DNA of 64,000 nt from CAWJPY01 sp963844865 (GTDB lineage Bacteria > Acidobacteriota > Thermoanaerobaculia > Thermoanaerobaculales > Sulfomarinibacteraceae). Made by a program: the position numbers and the translations under genes. The notes beneath the pieces were generated by a model. The model searched no databases and was not told the DNA's origin. It worked only from the letters and a program-made list of their open reading frames with translations. Shown piece after piece: positions 54,201-62,551 of this stretch. The stretch covers positions 186,001 to 250,000 of the forward strand of contig CAWJPY010000021.1 of assembly GCA_963844865.1 (NCBI GenBank), given 5' to 3'. Numbering within the stretch: position 1 is the stretch's first letter; each line of letters opens with the position of its first letter.

Positions 54201-57200
54201 AGCTCGAGGCGACGGTGACGTCGTCGGAGAGGGCGAAGCGGAAGCTCACCGTCTCGCCGGACGTGAATTGGGAGCCCGGGGCGGGCGCGAGCACGGTCGC
54301 AGTCGGCTGCTCGCTGTCCCCGAGCACGGTGACGGTGTGCGGCGGCAGTGGCGTCCGCTGGCCGAGGCTGTCCTCGATCTCGCAGCTCACCACCACCTCG
54401 GAGCCGGCCGCCGCGCTGACCGGAAGTCGGAACGAGCGGCTGGCCTGGGCGGAGGTGCCGGCGACCGAGACCGTTGTGCTCTGGGCCAGGGCGCCGGTCA
54501 GGTTGAAGCGGATCCTCGCCAGGGCGATGTCGTCGGAGGCGCTGACGGTCACGGTCAGCACGTGGTTCGGCAGGACGGTGGCGCTCGGCTCCACGGTCAT
54601 GGTCCCGGTGGGCGCGGCGTCCTCCACCACCGTCAGCGGGTGCGTCGCCTCGGGCGAGAGGTTGCCCGACACGTCGGCGGCGCGCACGCCCAGGAGAACC
54701 GACGGCACCCCCACGGGGGCGGTGTAGGCGAGCCGGTGCTCACCGCTCGCCCCGTCCAGGACGCCTTGCCCGAGGGACACGCCGTTGGCGCTGAAGGTGA
54801 CCCCCCCCAGGGCGTCGTTGGAGGTGACGCCGGCGCGCAGGGTCAGGGTGCGGCCCTCTCGCGCCGACCAGACGTCTCCATCCACGGTGGCGCCGGCAGG
54901 TGGCAGCAGGACGACCACGGGGGGCGAGGTATCGCGCACCCGGAAGGTGGAGGCGAAGGCGCCGCTCATGGGATTGCCGGAGGTGTCGGCCACCCCGCTC
55001 ACGCTGACGGTGTAGAAGGTATCGAGCGCCAGCGCGGAGGCCGGTCGCAGGCGGACGGCGAAGTCGGAGCTCTCCAGTACTCGCTGCACGATCACCGGCT
55101 GGCCGGCGCCGTCGAGCAGGCGCACGCTCGACCCGTCCACGGTCTGAGGGTCGACGGGTTCGGTGAAGGTGACCAACGGCTCGGTATCGGGTCCCACCGG
55201 GTGGATGCCGGAGGCATCGTTCGCCGGGGCGACGGCGGCGACGCTCGGCGGCCAGGAGTCGCGGGTGCGGAAGGTGAAGTGCGCGTCGACTCCAAGGCTG
55301 CGCCCCGCCAAGTCTTCCACCCCGTGCAGGACGTCCACCACGTACAGGGTGTCGCTCGCGAGGACCGGCGGCAGCAGGGTGACGCGGGTGAAGGCCCCCC
55401 GGGGACCGTCGCCGTCCGGGTCGGGCAGGTCCTCTACGGCGAGGGTCGCCGTCAGCGGCGTGGAGCTCGCGTTGCGCCGCAGGCGGAGGCGCGCGGCGGT
55501 GAGGGTCTCGTGCCGCATGGGCTCGGAGAAGTCGATGACGACGGCCAGGTTCTCGTCCACATCCTGGGCGCCGTTGGCGGGTGAAACCGCAGCCACCGTC
55601 GGGTTGACGCCGTCCAGGACGATGTCGCCGAGGTGCAGGACCTCGTTTCCGATCGTCAGGTCGTGGGCGAGGTACCCCTCCACGCCGTCGGCCTGGAACA
55701 CCTCGAGCTCGTAGGTCTGCCCGGAAGGAAGCGCCGCCAGCTCGAAGCCACCGTCGGCGGCGGTGACCGCCTGGAACCGACGCCCGGTGCCGTGCATCGT
55801 CACCGTCAGAAGCGCCCCGACCGCCGGCAAGCCGTCGCTGAGCAGAACGCGCCCGTCGGCCCCGCCGGCCTCCTCCAGGACCACCTCCACCTGAAGGTCG
55901 GCGCCGTGGTCGGCCTGCTCGATCGCCAGCTCGCTCACCCCGCGGAGGGTGTTGCCGAAGCCGTCTGTCAGCGTCGCCGAGACGGTGTAGGTGCCGACCC
56001 CGAGGCCCGCGATGAGCGACGTCGAACCTCCAGGCCCGGTCTGGGTGATGACGGTTCGGGGCCCGTAGAACCCCGTTCCCGCCAGGGTCACCTCGGCGCC
56101 CTCCACCGGCGCGCCCTCGTGGCTCACCAGCACGCGGACGTCGGCGCGGCCCATCAGCTCCAGGTCGACCACGCGGTCGGCCGGCGGATCGCTCATCGTC
56201 CCGTCGGCGCGTGCCCCCAGGGCGGTCTGCGGGCGATGGGCGATGATCTGGTCCGGCAGCAGTGCCGGGCACTCCTGCCCCAAACAGGCGCCGATCTTGA
56301 ACCGGTCGGCGACCACGCCCGCCACCGTCACCTCAGCTCCGTCGAGGATCCTGGAGATGATCGGATGGCTGCCCGAAGGCTCTCGGAACAGCCGGCTCGA
56401 CCTCTGGGTGAAGGCAACCACGGGAGTCCCCTCGGTCACGAGATCGCCGGCGGGGTCGTGCACCCGCACCAGCAGGTCGGCGGTGCCCGGCAGCTCAAGG
56501 TCGACCCGGGCCACCGGCTCCGACAAGGGCTCGACCGTCACCAGCTCCTGGACCCAGAGCGGCGAGTGGGGGTCGAAGGCGGACACCTCCGCCTGGCCGG
56601 CGGGGATGCCGGGGAAGGAGAACGATCCGTCGGCGCCGGTGTAGCTCACCCACTCCAGGCCGGCGGTCACGATCTCGCCGTCGTCGTTCACCACGACCTG
56701 GGAGCGCAGGCGCACGTAGGCGTCGATGACGGCCTCGCCGCCGGCGTCGCGGACCACCCCCTCCACCTCGCCGAGGCCGGCGAGGGACACGTCGAGCTCT
56801 GCGTCGAGGAAGCAGGAGGTCCCGAAGCCCTCGTCGTCCGAAGCGCAGAGCCGCACCTTGGTCGACTGCCCGCCGCGGTTGCTGGCGGCGTCGTACGCCC
56901 GCACTCGGTACTTGAAGCCGACCGGGAGGTCGGCGAAGCGGAAGCCGCCGTCGCCGTCGGTGGCGTCGGTGGCCACCCACTCCTCGGGCAGCAGGCCCGC
57001 CTGCCGGTAAAGCTGCACGGTGACCGAGGGCGCCCCGGCCCCGCTCTCGGGGTAGGTGACGCTCCCCGACACCGAGCCCACCGGATCCAGGCACAGCGGC
57101 CCGTCCGCCGCCACCACTGCCCCCTCCTCGGCCAGGTGGTAGGTGTGGAGCGCGGCGCCGTGCAGGGGCGAGCTGGCGCGCAGGTTCCAGGCCCGCAGGG

Positions 57201-59616
57201 ACAGCCCGGTGAAGGCGAACGTCGCCTCGCCGTTCTCGTCCAGGGCCACGTCCAGGGCGCGCTCGGCGAGCTGTGGGATCTCCAGGTTTGCGATGAACGG
57301 CGACGGCGCCCACTGCGGTCGCAGCTCCAGGTGCACCTCCTCGCCCGGCGCGAACGTCCCCGCGCCCCCGTGGCAGACGGTGATCGTGCCCTGAACGGCG
57401 CCGCTGCCACGCAGCACGATTTCGAGGTCCGAGAGGACCTGGGCCGACTGCACCCGGCCGTCCAGCCAGCCGATCCTGCCTCCCGCCGGCGCGTAAGCCC
57501 GCACCGAGAACCCTCCGGGCGGCAGCAGGTAGAAGGCGAACACGCCGTCGGCCTCGGTGGTGACCCGGGCCCGGGCGGCGTTGTCGATCCAGAGCTCGAC
57601 GATCGCACCGGCAACCGGCACCAGCTCGCCGTCGACGCGGTCGAGGATGCGGCCGCTGATCGCGCCAGGGGCGGAGAAGTTGATGGTGAGGCGCTTGCCG
57701 TCATCGGACGGGTCCAGGGCCTCGGAGATGGTGCGCTCGCCGTAGAAGGGGTTGCGCGCGAAGACGGTGAGCGAGCCCCGGCGCTCGGGCACCTCCGGCA
57801 CGTTCCAGATGTGGCAGATACCCTCGTCATCGGGCTCGCAAGGCTGCTCTCCCTCCTCGGGAACCGAGCCGATGGTCCCCCTACGGGTGACTCCGGGCTG
57901 GCGGTAGCCGATCGTCGACAGCACCCGGGCGGTGCCGCCGCCCGTGGTGTCGGCGACAGTCTCCACCTCCAGCGACACCGTCCCGCCGAGGATCACCTGC
58001 GCCTGGGCGGTGTGCCCCGAGTACAGGATCCGTACGTCGTCGGTCCGGCCCAGCCGCCCGCCGCTCGAGGCATGGAGGCTGTAGGAGCCGGGCAGAAGAC
58101 TCTCCAACGCCACATTCCCGCCGGCATCAGTGGCGCCCTCGAAGAGGTGGCCCCAGTCGTCGACCGCCACCACCCGCACCGCCTGCCGGGGCGTCCCGTT
58201 GCGGTCGACCACGGTGGCCAGGATGCGGCCGGAGGTGCCCACCAGGTCCAGGTCCACCACCAGCTCCTGGCCCTCGGCGGTGAGGTCCACGGTACGGCCC
58301 GCACTCTCCCCGGAGGCGGGGTCGAGGGCCTGCAGGCTCAGGGTGCCGAGAGGAAGCCCCTCGAGCCGGTAGCCGCCGTCGATCCCCGTGACGGTGTACC
58401 TCCCACGCCCGTGGTCGATCACGTAGACACCGCCGGCCGGCGTCCGGAGGCCGGCATCAACCCTGTAGATCGTGCCGCGAACGGTGCCGGTCGCCGCTCC
58501 CACGGTCACGATCTGGACGGTGTTGGCGGCGTCCCCCAGGAGCTGCTGCTGGTGCTCGGCCACATAGAGGCCGCGGGCGGCATCCCACACGCGGAATGTG
58601 GTCAGGCCGGCGGGCACGTCCGCCACCTGAAAGGCGCCCTCCTCGTCGGTGACGGCAACGTGGGTCGCCGCCTGGGAGCCGGGAGGCGACAGGAACACCT
58701 GCACCCCCGCCACCGGTTCGGCGGTGTCGCCGTCGAGCACGGTCCCCTCCACCTGTGCCAGAGGGGTGGTGCGGGTAGGCATTACCAGGTCCAGGCGCGC
58801 CTCCCGGCCGGGGCCCGGGATCATGGCGGTGCCGAAGGTGTAGTCCCGGCCGTCCGAGGCCATCACCTGGATCGGGCCCACCGGGAGGTCGGAGAGCCGG
58901 TAGCTGCCGTCGGCGTCCGGCACCGCGACCGCGTACTCCTCGGGATTGGTCACCGAGCGGCCGTGGACCTCGCCGGCGTCCAGGGGCGCACCGTCCTCGC
59001 GGGTCACGGTCCCCGCCACGTCCCCCCGCCCGACCATGAACAGGCTCAGGTCGCGGACGGTGGCGTCTCCCGCCAGGCTCGCCCGCAGCAGCGCCTGGTG
59101 GCCGCTGGCCGGGTCGCGGGCACGAATCAGGAAGGAGGCGTAGCGCGAGTCGACCTCGCCCTGGCGGTAGCGCACCGCGTCGAGCACGAAGCTTCCGGCC
59201 GCGTCCGCCCGCACCCGGTCGGAGAGCGCGAGCACCCAGTAGCTTCCCCCGAGCCAGTCGTACTGCTGGTGCTCATACAGCTCCACCTCGGCGCCGGGCA
59301 CCAGGACGCCATCGCCGCGCACCACCACGCCGCGCACGGCGCCGGAGCGGAGCCCATCGCCGACGGCGACCGGCTCGTCCACCAGCCCCAGCTCGCGCCC
59401 GCCCAGGAACGGCACTCCCGCCGCTCCGGTGGAGAGCGCGAGCTCCGCGTGCGAGGACAGTGCGGTGTCCGCGCTCAAGATGAGGAAGTTGGGGTCGCTC
59501 TGGGTCGCCACCGCGTCCACCCGTCGCGGGCGGTCCCATGTCAGGGCGTCGAGCTCGAGGTGGGAGGCGATCAGCCAGTCGCTCACGTCCAGCGCGGAGG
59601 CCGCCTCGGCGTCCAC
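48229..59616 (-). CDS. giant secreted multidomain protein, main part (frameshifted from its N-terminus)
   Basis: As printed, this frame is open for 3,795 aa but has no signal peptide or ribosome site. It continues the 59273-62095 frame: sense codons go on upstream of 59616 to about 59785 (ISRELRPAPEPRLLLARLDR, later RNLLLLFSQPVDAEAA). Joined they make 4,621 aa. Numbering the joined protein: carboxypeptidase-regulatory-like repeats about 905-2030 (GSVSGSVTYPESGAGAPSVT type), two Big_5 domains near 2165 and 2285 (VSPANGAQDVDENLAVVIDF), Ig-like domains, a tandem pair of Gly-rich repeats about 2865-3480, then a beta-propeller-like C-terminus. Probably a surface scaffold. Stop overlaps the start of the RHS gene (GTGA), so both are made together. 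Confidence 0.82.
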   Translation of the reverse strand: MDAEAASALDVSDWLIASHLELDALTWDRPRRVDAVATQSDPNFLILSADTALSSHAELALSTGAAGVPFLGGRELGLVDEPVAVGDGLRSGAVRGVVVRGDGVLVPGAEVELYEHQQYDWLGGSYWVLALSDRVRADAAGSFVLDAVRYRQGEVDSRYASFLIRARDPASGHQALLRASLAGDATVRDLSLFMVGRGDVAGTVTREDGAPLDAGEVHGRSVTNPEEYAVAVPDADGSYRLSDLPVGPIQVMASDGRDYTFGTAMIPGPGREARLDLVMPTRTTPLAQVEGTVLDGDTAEPVAGVQVFLSPPGSQAATHVAVTDEEGAFQVADVPAGLTTFRVWDAARGLYVAEHQQQLLGDAANTVQIVTVGAATGTVRGTIYRVDAGLRTPAGGVYVIDHGRGRYTVTGIDGGYRLEGLPLGTLSLQALDPASGESAGRTVDLTAEGQELVVDLDLVGTSGRILATVVDRNGTPRQAVRVVAVDDWGHLFEGATDAGGNVALESLLPGSYSLHASSGGRLGRTDDVRILYSGHTAQAQVILGGTVSLEVETVADTTGGGTARVLSTIGYRQPGVTRRGTIGSVPEEGEQPCEPDDEGICHIWNVPEVPERRGSLTVFARNPFYGERTISEALDPSDDGKRLTINFSAPGAISGRILDRVDGELVPVAGAIVELWIDNAARARVTTEADGVFAFYLLPPGGFSVRAYAPAGGRIGWLDGRVQSAQVLSDLEIVLRGSGAVQGTITVCHGGAGTFAPGEEVHLELRPQWAPSPFIANLEIPQLAERALDVALDENGEATFAFTGLSLRAWNLRASSPLHGAALHTYHLAEEGAVVAADGPLCLDPVGSVSGSVTYPESGAGAPSVTVQLYRQAGLLPEEWVATDATDGDGGFRFADLPVGFKYRVRAYDAASNRGGQSTKVRLCASDDEGFGTSCFLDAELDVSLAGLGEVEGVVRDAGGEAVIDAYVRLRSQVVVNDDGEIVTAGLEWVSYTGADGSFSFPGIPAGQAEVSAFDPHSPLWVQELVTVEPLSEPVARVDLELPGTADLLVRVHDPAGDLVTEGTPVVAFTQRSSRLFREPSGSHPIISRILDGAEVTVAGVVADRFKIGACLGQECPALLPDQIIAHRPQTALGARADGTMSDPPADRVVDLELMGRADVRVLVSHEGAPVEGAEVTLAGTGFYGPRTVITQTGPGGSTSLIAGLGVGTYTVSATLTDGFGNTLRGVSELAIEQADHGADLQVEVVLEEAGGADGRVLLSDGLPAVGALLTVTMHGTGRRFQAVTAADGGFELAALPSGQTYELEVFQADGVEGYLAHDLTIGNEVLHLGDIVLDGVNPTVAAVSPANGAQDVDENLAVVIDFSEPMRHETLTAARLRLRRNASSTPLTATLAVEDLPDPDGDGPRGAFTRVTLLPPVLASDTLYVVDVLHGVEDLAGRSLGVDAHFTFRTRDSWPPSVAAVAPANDASGIHPVGPDTEPLVTFTEPVDPQTVDGSSVRLLDGAGQPVIVQRVLESSDFAVRLRPASALALDTFYTVSVSGVADTSGNPMSGAFASTFRVRDTSPPVVVLLPPAGATVDGDVWSAREGRTLTLRAGVTSNDALGGVTFSANGVSLGQGVLDGASGEHRLAYTAPVGVPSVLLGVRAADVSGNLSPEATHPLTVVEDAAPTGTMTVEPSATVLPNHVLTVTVSASDDIALARIRFNLTGALAQSTTVSVAGTSAQASRSFRLPVSAAAGSEVVVSCEIEDSLGQRTPLPPHTVTVLGDSEQPTATVLAPAPGSQFTSGETVSFRFALSDDVTVASSSFTVDGEPADLTLGSVQQPGAEWTAEATASWLAPETDVATSVPWSLALADAAGNSLELSDTLSVVPLVNPEAPVVSIPCPQDGDLVAAGVATTIDIHLLEDDEGDQVQSYSVLVDDVPLVADVPVNAVEVSTSVLWTPPTDALPGQTFAIRVEARDFVGNVGSAAVSLTVVSGTILSGDQDIDATYDGQDLVLAAGTFTATSPLAPASLRVLKGGTLTAPSQTEVRLVIPGDVTVQCGGRISADGLGYFRYGATYPGESVATGGGNHIGQGGTTSASSGTTYGSVCRPREMGSSGGGSNGRPGGGVVRISADSLGLDGQIAANGHGSGNYNGGAGGSVWVSVVGAVSGSGSIVAVGGQSIPGGDGGGGAIALDYGSISEEMLADLNARGGNSNDRLGGAGSIYLYQHGVSTYGDLVIDNRGVAGSWTVLPSLGSGVAQAGSGGQTLVTDRALIQPYFVGHWVEVRDGAGALKGTWRVRSIEGGTITFEETDAAVAEGDGWQGVYRFDNLTLGDQSKLRSDDPIRVAGTTNVTGAVTATRLEGRDLTVVSGARLSPPAQPANQSGYGQRLEIDMSGTLTVQAGASISADGVGYWRYGTTYPGEVKPPGGGNHIGFGGTNSSSPGTTYGSVYRPLEMGASGAGEHGKAGGGVIRISADSLVVDGRISANGSGSSDYHAGAAGSLWISVAGELSGSGTVSANGGPTRPGDGAGGAIALEYESISADVLANLSSRSGNLDGQLGGAGSIYLYRHGFSTFGDLVIDNGGTAGAWTVLPSLGAGTAQPGTAGQVLVTDRASIQPYFVGHWVEVREGAGALKGTWRIASIDAGTITFEEPDAAVAEGDAWRGIYRFDSVRVTGSAKLLFDDLDDFGVVTVDPASALELGNQEPPAITAATITIEASDASYLVTGFAGAVTDPDGIASLAVVNVATAQTWPATVNGDGSFGSITITGSKGDEVRLDATDAHRTPFTSRVVVGSLPPSATPTIDLGSFALELTDCEPELVATAGAVTGAGGPYTVTVLVDNPTPVAGWTSDPLEVADGAAFHVILHNVEPGASIWVSAVGSSGQAVNAVVATAPESAPTIDVLQLLRWFWSDSHEFEVDIHSETIANRLSAVSFTLTNLHPVRAASITFDGPCGPGGYASRRLPAEVGDRMQLIACNGSDPAVMVCGAPIDLGFAPFSEYHRYDLGGAGVKGMWREQNTALVATTEGHGRLLRQLGSGWMPELVADTVAEPHGDMRDIVRGTFWGVGFVDSSYMESWEGTIHGELEPLGPGVTVEANLIRDNFIFAAGRDPAADAVIFTSMIPNGYRLTMSCPPEAVLAVPGSAGRHALELVQLAPHRIGIVLDGFTDVGGRATPIVELDVVDPMAPIIVEDSAVTLPGLPSAPVTALLDDDHLEVRTADGILRLYRLTEPRTFELRAELVSLEGAAPTTAARLGDSLFVGYEDGALVRYAYADDYDPAPMPRSEMPARGEPVLALAATQNVLVAAFPSGVEAHMFRPDEVTPALERGAVRWDGRRVSFAGGAFSTSSAGGEVWAHGNGTDGAGSAAAVDLLLGEITSVQWTPMSFSLADVIGEVACVDWERVTVVDRGPTAAEEGLDLGSQAAVGPPFLDAACYVEHFTCRVDHGAAGAGWRAVASEDEPTVRFRWTDGAQWYDAQVWVPGATVHGLAAAGQRLVVTGQQVSLIDLTDPSTHPTWSSDVFGGEDGGRILTVADGALAVVASQQGVELAIVDVSAAAAPTVVTAPQVLADGAGEVRELYVDGAGDIWVLASAPDRLLKLSGSALPSISLLGEWPLAVGEAEPVAVDGGTLTFQGVAMDALFVVRDGWGIEMYDAADPGAGPLAAVPLPGDPGDIWVGDLAEGVKVLVAAGLDSGVLEVSYDDLTGEWSWEWVADLGHVRGFAYAEQAFVPGQEAPESCDDVSRHDVKSYVPDTGTPRLFAVTEDGILPVPLDLTTGAFQEVDGSPAGVLARPRSAPPPRSGGAHRGGGR
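51660..52460 (-). repeat. Gly-rich tandem repeat, copy 2
   Basis: Second of two in-frame copies, offset by about 1,030 bp. Protein landmarks: SADGVGYWRYGTTYPGEVKP, GGGNHIGFGGTN, LGGAGSIYLYRHGFSTFGDL and PYFVGHWVEVREGAGALKGT. It looks like a parallel beta-helix or similar surface repeat. Confidence 0.8.
52690..53490 (-). repeat. Gly-rich tandem repeat, copy 1
   Basis: First copy. Matching landmarks: SADGLGYFRYGATYPGESVA, GGGNHIGQGGTT, LGGAGSIYLYQHGVSTYGDL, PYFVGHWVEVRDGAGALKGT. The DNA is clearly similar to copy 2, so the duplication is fairly recent compared with the other domains. Confidence 0.8.
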
Positions 59617-62095
59617 GGGCTGGCTGAAGAGCAGCAGCAGGTTGCGGGCGGGGCCGCGGGTGACCGGGTTGCGGGTGCGGTCCAGGCGGGCGAGAAGCAG
59701 CCGCGGCTCCGGAGCCGGGCGCAGCTCCCGGCTGATCTCCTCTAGGGGCGCGCCGACGCCGTCGCCGTTGTTGTCGAGGTAGAGTGTCGAGGCTCTGTCC
59801 CTCCTGCTCGATCGTCATCCACGCCAGATGGTGGCCGTCCATCGAAATCTGCGAGGACGGCGCGAAACGCCGGGTGGAGCCGTCGGGCAGCACCAGCACG
59901 GCCTCCAGCTCGACCGCGCCGTCCGCGATGCCGGAGAGCTGCACCTGGTAGGAGGGCTCCGGCCAGCTACCGTCGTCGTCCACCGGGATCGGCAGAACCG
60001 CCACCTCGCCCGCCCAACCGCCGCCGTCCACCTGGAGGATGGCCGCGCCGGGCAGGTCGCGCGCGAACTCCTCGACGTCGGCGCGCTGGCCCGCGCTGCG
60101 CAGGTGCGACCCCATCCCCTCCAGGGCGAGCCGGGCGCTGCCGTCGAAGCCTGCTCCCTCCGCATACACGATCAGGGCGGGACGCCCGCTGATGGCGGTC
60201 TCCTCGAGCTCTGCGAACGCCGCCTCGGGCCCCAGGGCCCCGATCCGCGCCGCGATGGCCGCCGCCAGGTGGCCCTCCAGCTCGGCGCCGCGACGCGACG
60301 CCCGGCGCAGGGCGTCGAAGCCGCTGCTGGCGAGGTCGGTCCCCAGCCACTTCATTCCCAACGCCTCCAGCGCCCAGTCGAGGTCGGCGCCGTAGGCGGA
60401 GCGGTAGGCCGCCGCGGCCAGCTCGGAGCCGCGGAACTGGACGGTCGCCTCGCCGATGGGCGGTAGGTCCACCGCCGAGCCGGCGGGAGCCTTGGCCAGC
60501 GAGTAGGCCAGACCGAGCAGCTCCATGGCCGAGGTGCGGAAGCCCTCGGGCAGGGCGTCCACCTCCGGCGGCAGCACCAGCGACTCCGGCGACAGGGGGA
60601 TGTTGAGCTCGCCGACCCCGACCTCGAAGCGGAAGCTGGCGTCGATCGGGCTCGAGGAGTTGAAGCCGCTCGCCACCACCCGCCCGGTCTGGAGCGCCTC
60701 CAGCCGCCAGGCGACCATGGCCTCCTCCCCGGGCAGCAGCTCGCCCACCGTCTGGTCCGGGTCGGGCTCCACCAGCACCGCGCCGCTGAGGGAGCTCTCG
60801 GGCAGGCGCATGGAGAGGTCGTAGACAGGGGTGGTGCCGGTGTTGGCGATGACCACCCGGAAGTCGTACTGCTCGCCGGCGCGCACCGTCCGGGGGTGGA
60901 AGAAGGTGAGGGCGAAGCGGGGGTCGCGGACCAGCACCACGCCCGGGATCGCGCCCTCCACGGGGACCGTCTCTCCGGAGGCGAGCCCGCGCAGCTCGCC
61001 GGTGAGGTGGGCGGTGACCATGTGCCGCCCCTGCTCGAGGCCTTCCACCAGCCAGGTCGCCTCGCCGGAGGCCCCGGCCACGATGATCGCGAGGTCATCC
61101 GCGGTCCCCGGCTCACCGTCCGGGCCCGGGTCGAGGATGGGCAGCGGCTCCCCGGGCACGGTGGGGGGTGTGGTCTCGGCCTGGCGGACCCCCCCGTCGC
61201 CGAGCTCCAGTACTGCGGAGAGGTCGCCGAGCTCGATGCCGCTTTCTGCCAGGGCGCCGTTTTGGACCACCACGATCACCGCGAAGAACTGGTTCAGGAA
61301 GGCGACGTCGGAGGGGAAGATCAGGAAGCCGGGGATGGTGGGCGGCTCGCCGTTCAGGTCCTCCAGGATCTCCGAGGTCGGCTCGCCATCGCCGCTGGAC
61401 GGCCGCAATGTGCCGGGGTTGACCCTCGGCAGCCTGATCTCCACCGCCCCCGACGGGGGCTTCGGAAACTCGTAGGTCCCCGGCGGCTCGAGCACCGTCA
61501 GCCCCTGAGGGCCGTTGACCAGGTCGAAGCCGACCTCATAGGTCCCGCTCTCGAGGGCGAAGCCGACGGTGTAGTGGTATGCCGTATGGCTGCCCTGGTC
61601 GATGACGATGCCGTAGGAGGCCATCTCCTCCCGGGTCAGAGGGCGTGAGGTGACGGACGCGATCACGAGCCGGTGGACCAGGATCTCGACCGTGCTCGGC
61701 TGCGCCTCCATGACCACCCTGCCGCCATCCACGAGGCGGATGCCGGACAGGCTGTACCGGCCCTCTCGGCTGAGCCCCGGGATCTGGAAGGGCTCACCCG
61801 GCAGGGTTGACAGCGACAGGGGCTCGCTCAGGCCGGGCCCCCCCAGCTCCGCCTCGACCTTCAGGCCCGCCGGAGCGGCGCCGACCGCTAGGTCCCCAAG
61901 CACCGTCCTGACCACCGTCGGCCGGCCCGGGTCCACTTCCTGGAACTCGGGCTCCACGCGGAGCACGGCGCCTCTGATGAGGAGCTCGCCGCTCGTCAGC
62001 TCCGCAGTCCAACCACTTGCGGTGACACACAGTCCGAGAACGATCGTCACCCCCAGGGCTCCACGCCACGGGGTCAGGGTGCGGGCGGTCACCAC
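59273..62095 (-). CDS. N-terminal part of the giant secreted protein (frame lost near 59785)
   Basis: First 770 residues of the 4.6-kDa-residue-scale protein whose main part is at 48229-59616. GTG at 62095 (or 62092) has AGGAGGCTCACA before it. Signal peptide about 1-32 (GALGVTIVLGLCVTASGWTA). A beta-rich region follows; around 385-485 there is a CARDB-like domain (AGEQYDFRVVIANTGTTPVY), then a helical region (TSAMELLGLAYSLAKAPAGS) to about 620. Near residue 770 the frame turns into low-complexity Arg/Pro (LPRQQRRRRRRAPRG), while a shift by one base continues as LYLDNNGDGVGAPLEEISRE. One extra base around 59785 explains everything, and removing it makes the total length divisible by three. 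Confidence 0.85.
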   Translation of the reverse strand: MVTARTLTPWRGALGVTIVLGLCVTASGWTAELTSGELLIRGAVLRVEPEFQEVDPGRPTVVRTVLGDLAVGAAPAGLKVEAELGGPGLSEPLSLSTLPGEPFQIPGLSREGRYSLSGIRLVDGGRVVMEAQPSTVEILVHRLVIASVTSRPLTREEMASYGIVIDQGSHTAYHYTVGFALESGTYEVGFDLVNGPQGLTVLEPPGTYEFPKPPSGAVEIRLPRVNPGTLRPSSGDGEPTSEILEDLNGEPPTIPGFLIFPSDVAFLNQFFAVIVVVQNGALAESGIELGDLSAVLELGDGGVRQAETTPPTVPGEPLPILDPGPDGEPGTADDLAIIVAGASGEATWLVEGLEQGRHMVTAHLTGELRGLASGETVPVEGAIPGVVLVRDPRFALTFFHPRTVRAGEQYDFRVVIANTGTTPVYDLSMRLPESSLSGAVLVEPDPDQTVGELLPGEEAMVAWRLEALQTGRVVASGFNSSSPIDASFRFEVGVGELNIPLSPESLVLPPEVDALPEGFRTSAMELLGLAYSLAKAPAGSAVDLPPIGEATVQFRGSELAAAAYRSAYGADLDWALEALGMKWLGTDLASSGFDALRRASRRGAELEGHLAAAIAARIGALGPEAAFAELEETAISGRPALIVYAEGAGFDGSARLALEGMGSHLRSAGQRADVEEFARDLPGAAILQVDGGGWAGEVAVLPIPVDDDGSWPEPSYQVQLSGIADGAVELEAVLVLPDGSTRRFAPSSQISMDGHHLAWMTIEQEGQSLDTLPRQQRRRRRRAPRGDQPGAAPGSGAAAASRPPGPHPQPGHPRPRPQPAAALQPARGRRGGLRAGRERLADRLPPRARRPDMGPPATGGRGGDPERPQLPHLERGHRTVLARGARALHRSGGSAVPGRARAGAGGRAGRRRRWAPLRRRARRGGARRWRPGARRRGGAV

Positions 62096-62551
62096 TGTGA
62101 GCCTCCTGATCGTGCACAGGTGAGCTGAGGGAGGAGATGGCGCGGGGACATCGGCGATCGCCGGGGCCGATTCGCCTTCCGGTCACGGAGGCGAGACGAC
62201 GGCTCCACCCCGGTGCGTGAAAAGTCCCCTGCACCGTCTGCCCTGATGCGCCCGCCGGGCGAGCCCGAGGTCCCGCCGCGCGCAATCGAGCGCCCGGGTT
62301 GTCGAGGACGACGCAACCGCCGACTCCTCCATCCGGCTGTGGTCTCCCAAGTCCAAGTTGTGAAAATGACCTTCTCAAGTTAGTGCAGGCGATGGGGGAT
62401 TGCAAGAGCCGAACGCCAGATCTACCTGAGACCTCTTGCCGGCTGGCGCCGGCGGCCGAGTTGGCTAAGCGGACACGCGTGAGGAAGGTCGGGTAGGGCC
62501 GACGGGGAGACTTATGGCATGGGTGAAGCGGGCTTCTGGCATACTGCGGGC
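62096..62551. other. divergent intergenic region
   Basis: About 450 bp between the giant locus (leftward) and the phosphatase (rightward). No gene. An AT-richer stretch at about 62340-62400 includes AAGTTGTGAAAATGACC and CAAGTTAG and is the most likely place for the promoter of the giant operon. CATACT ends 6 nt before the phosphatase ATG. Confidence 0.45.

Noticed and set aside
55633..59745. 1,370-codon plus-strand frame
   Set aside because: Antisense to the giant multidomain gene, whose minus frame shows clear repeated domains.
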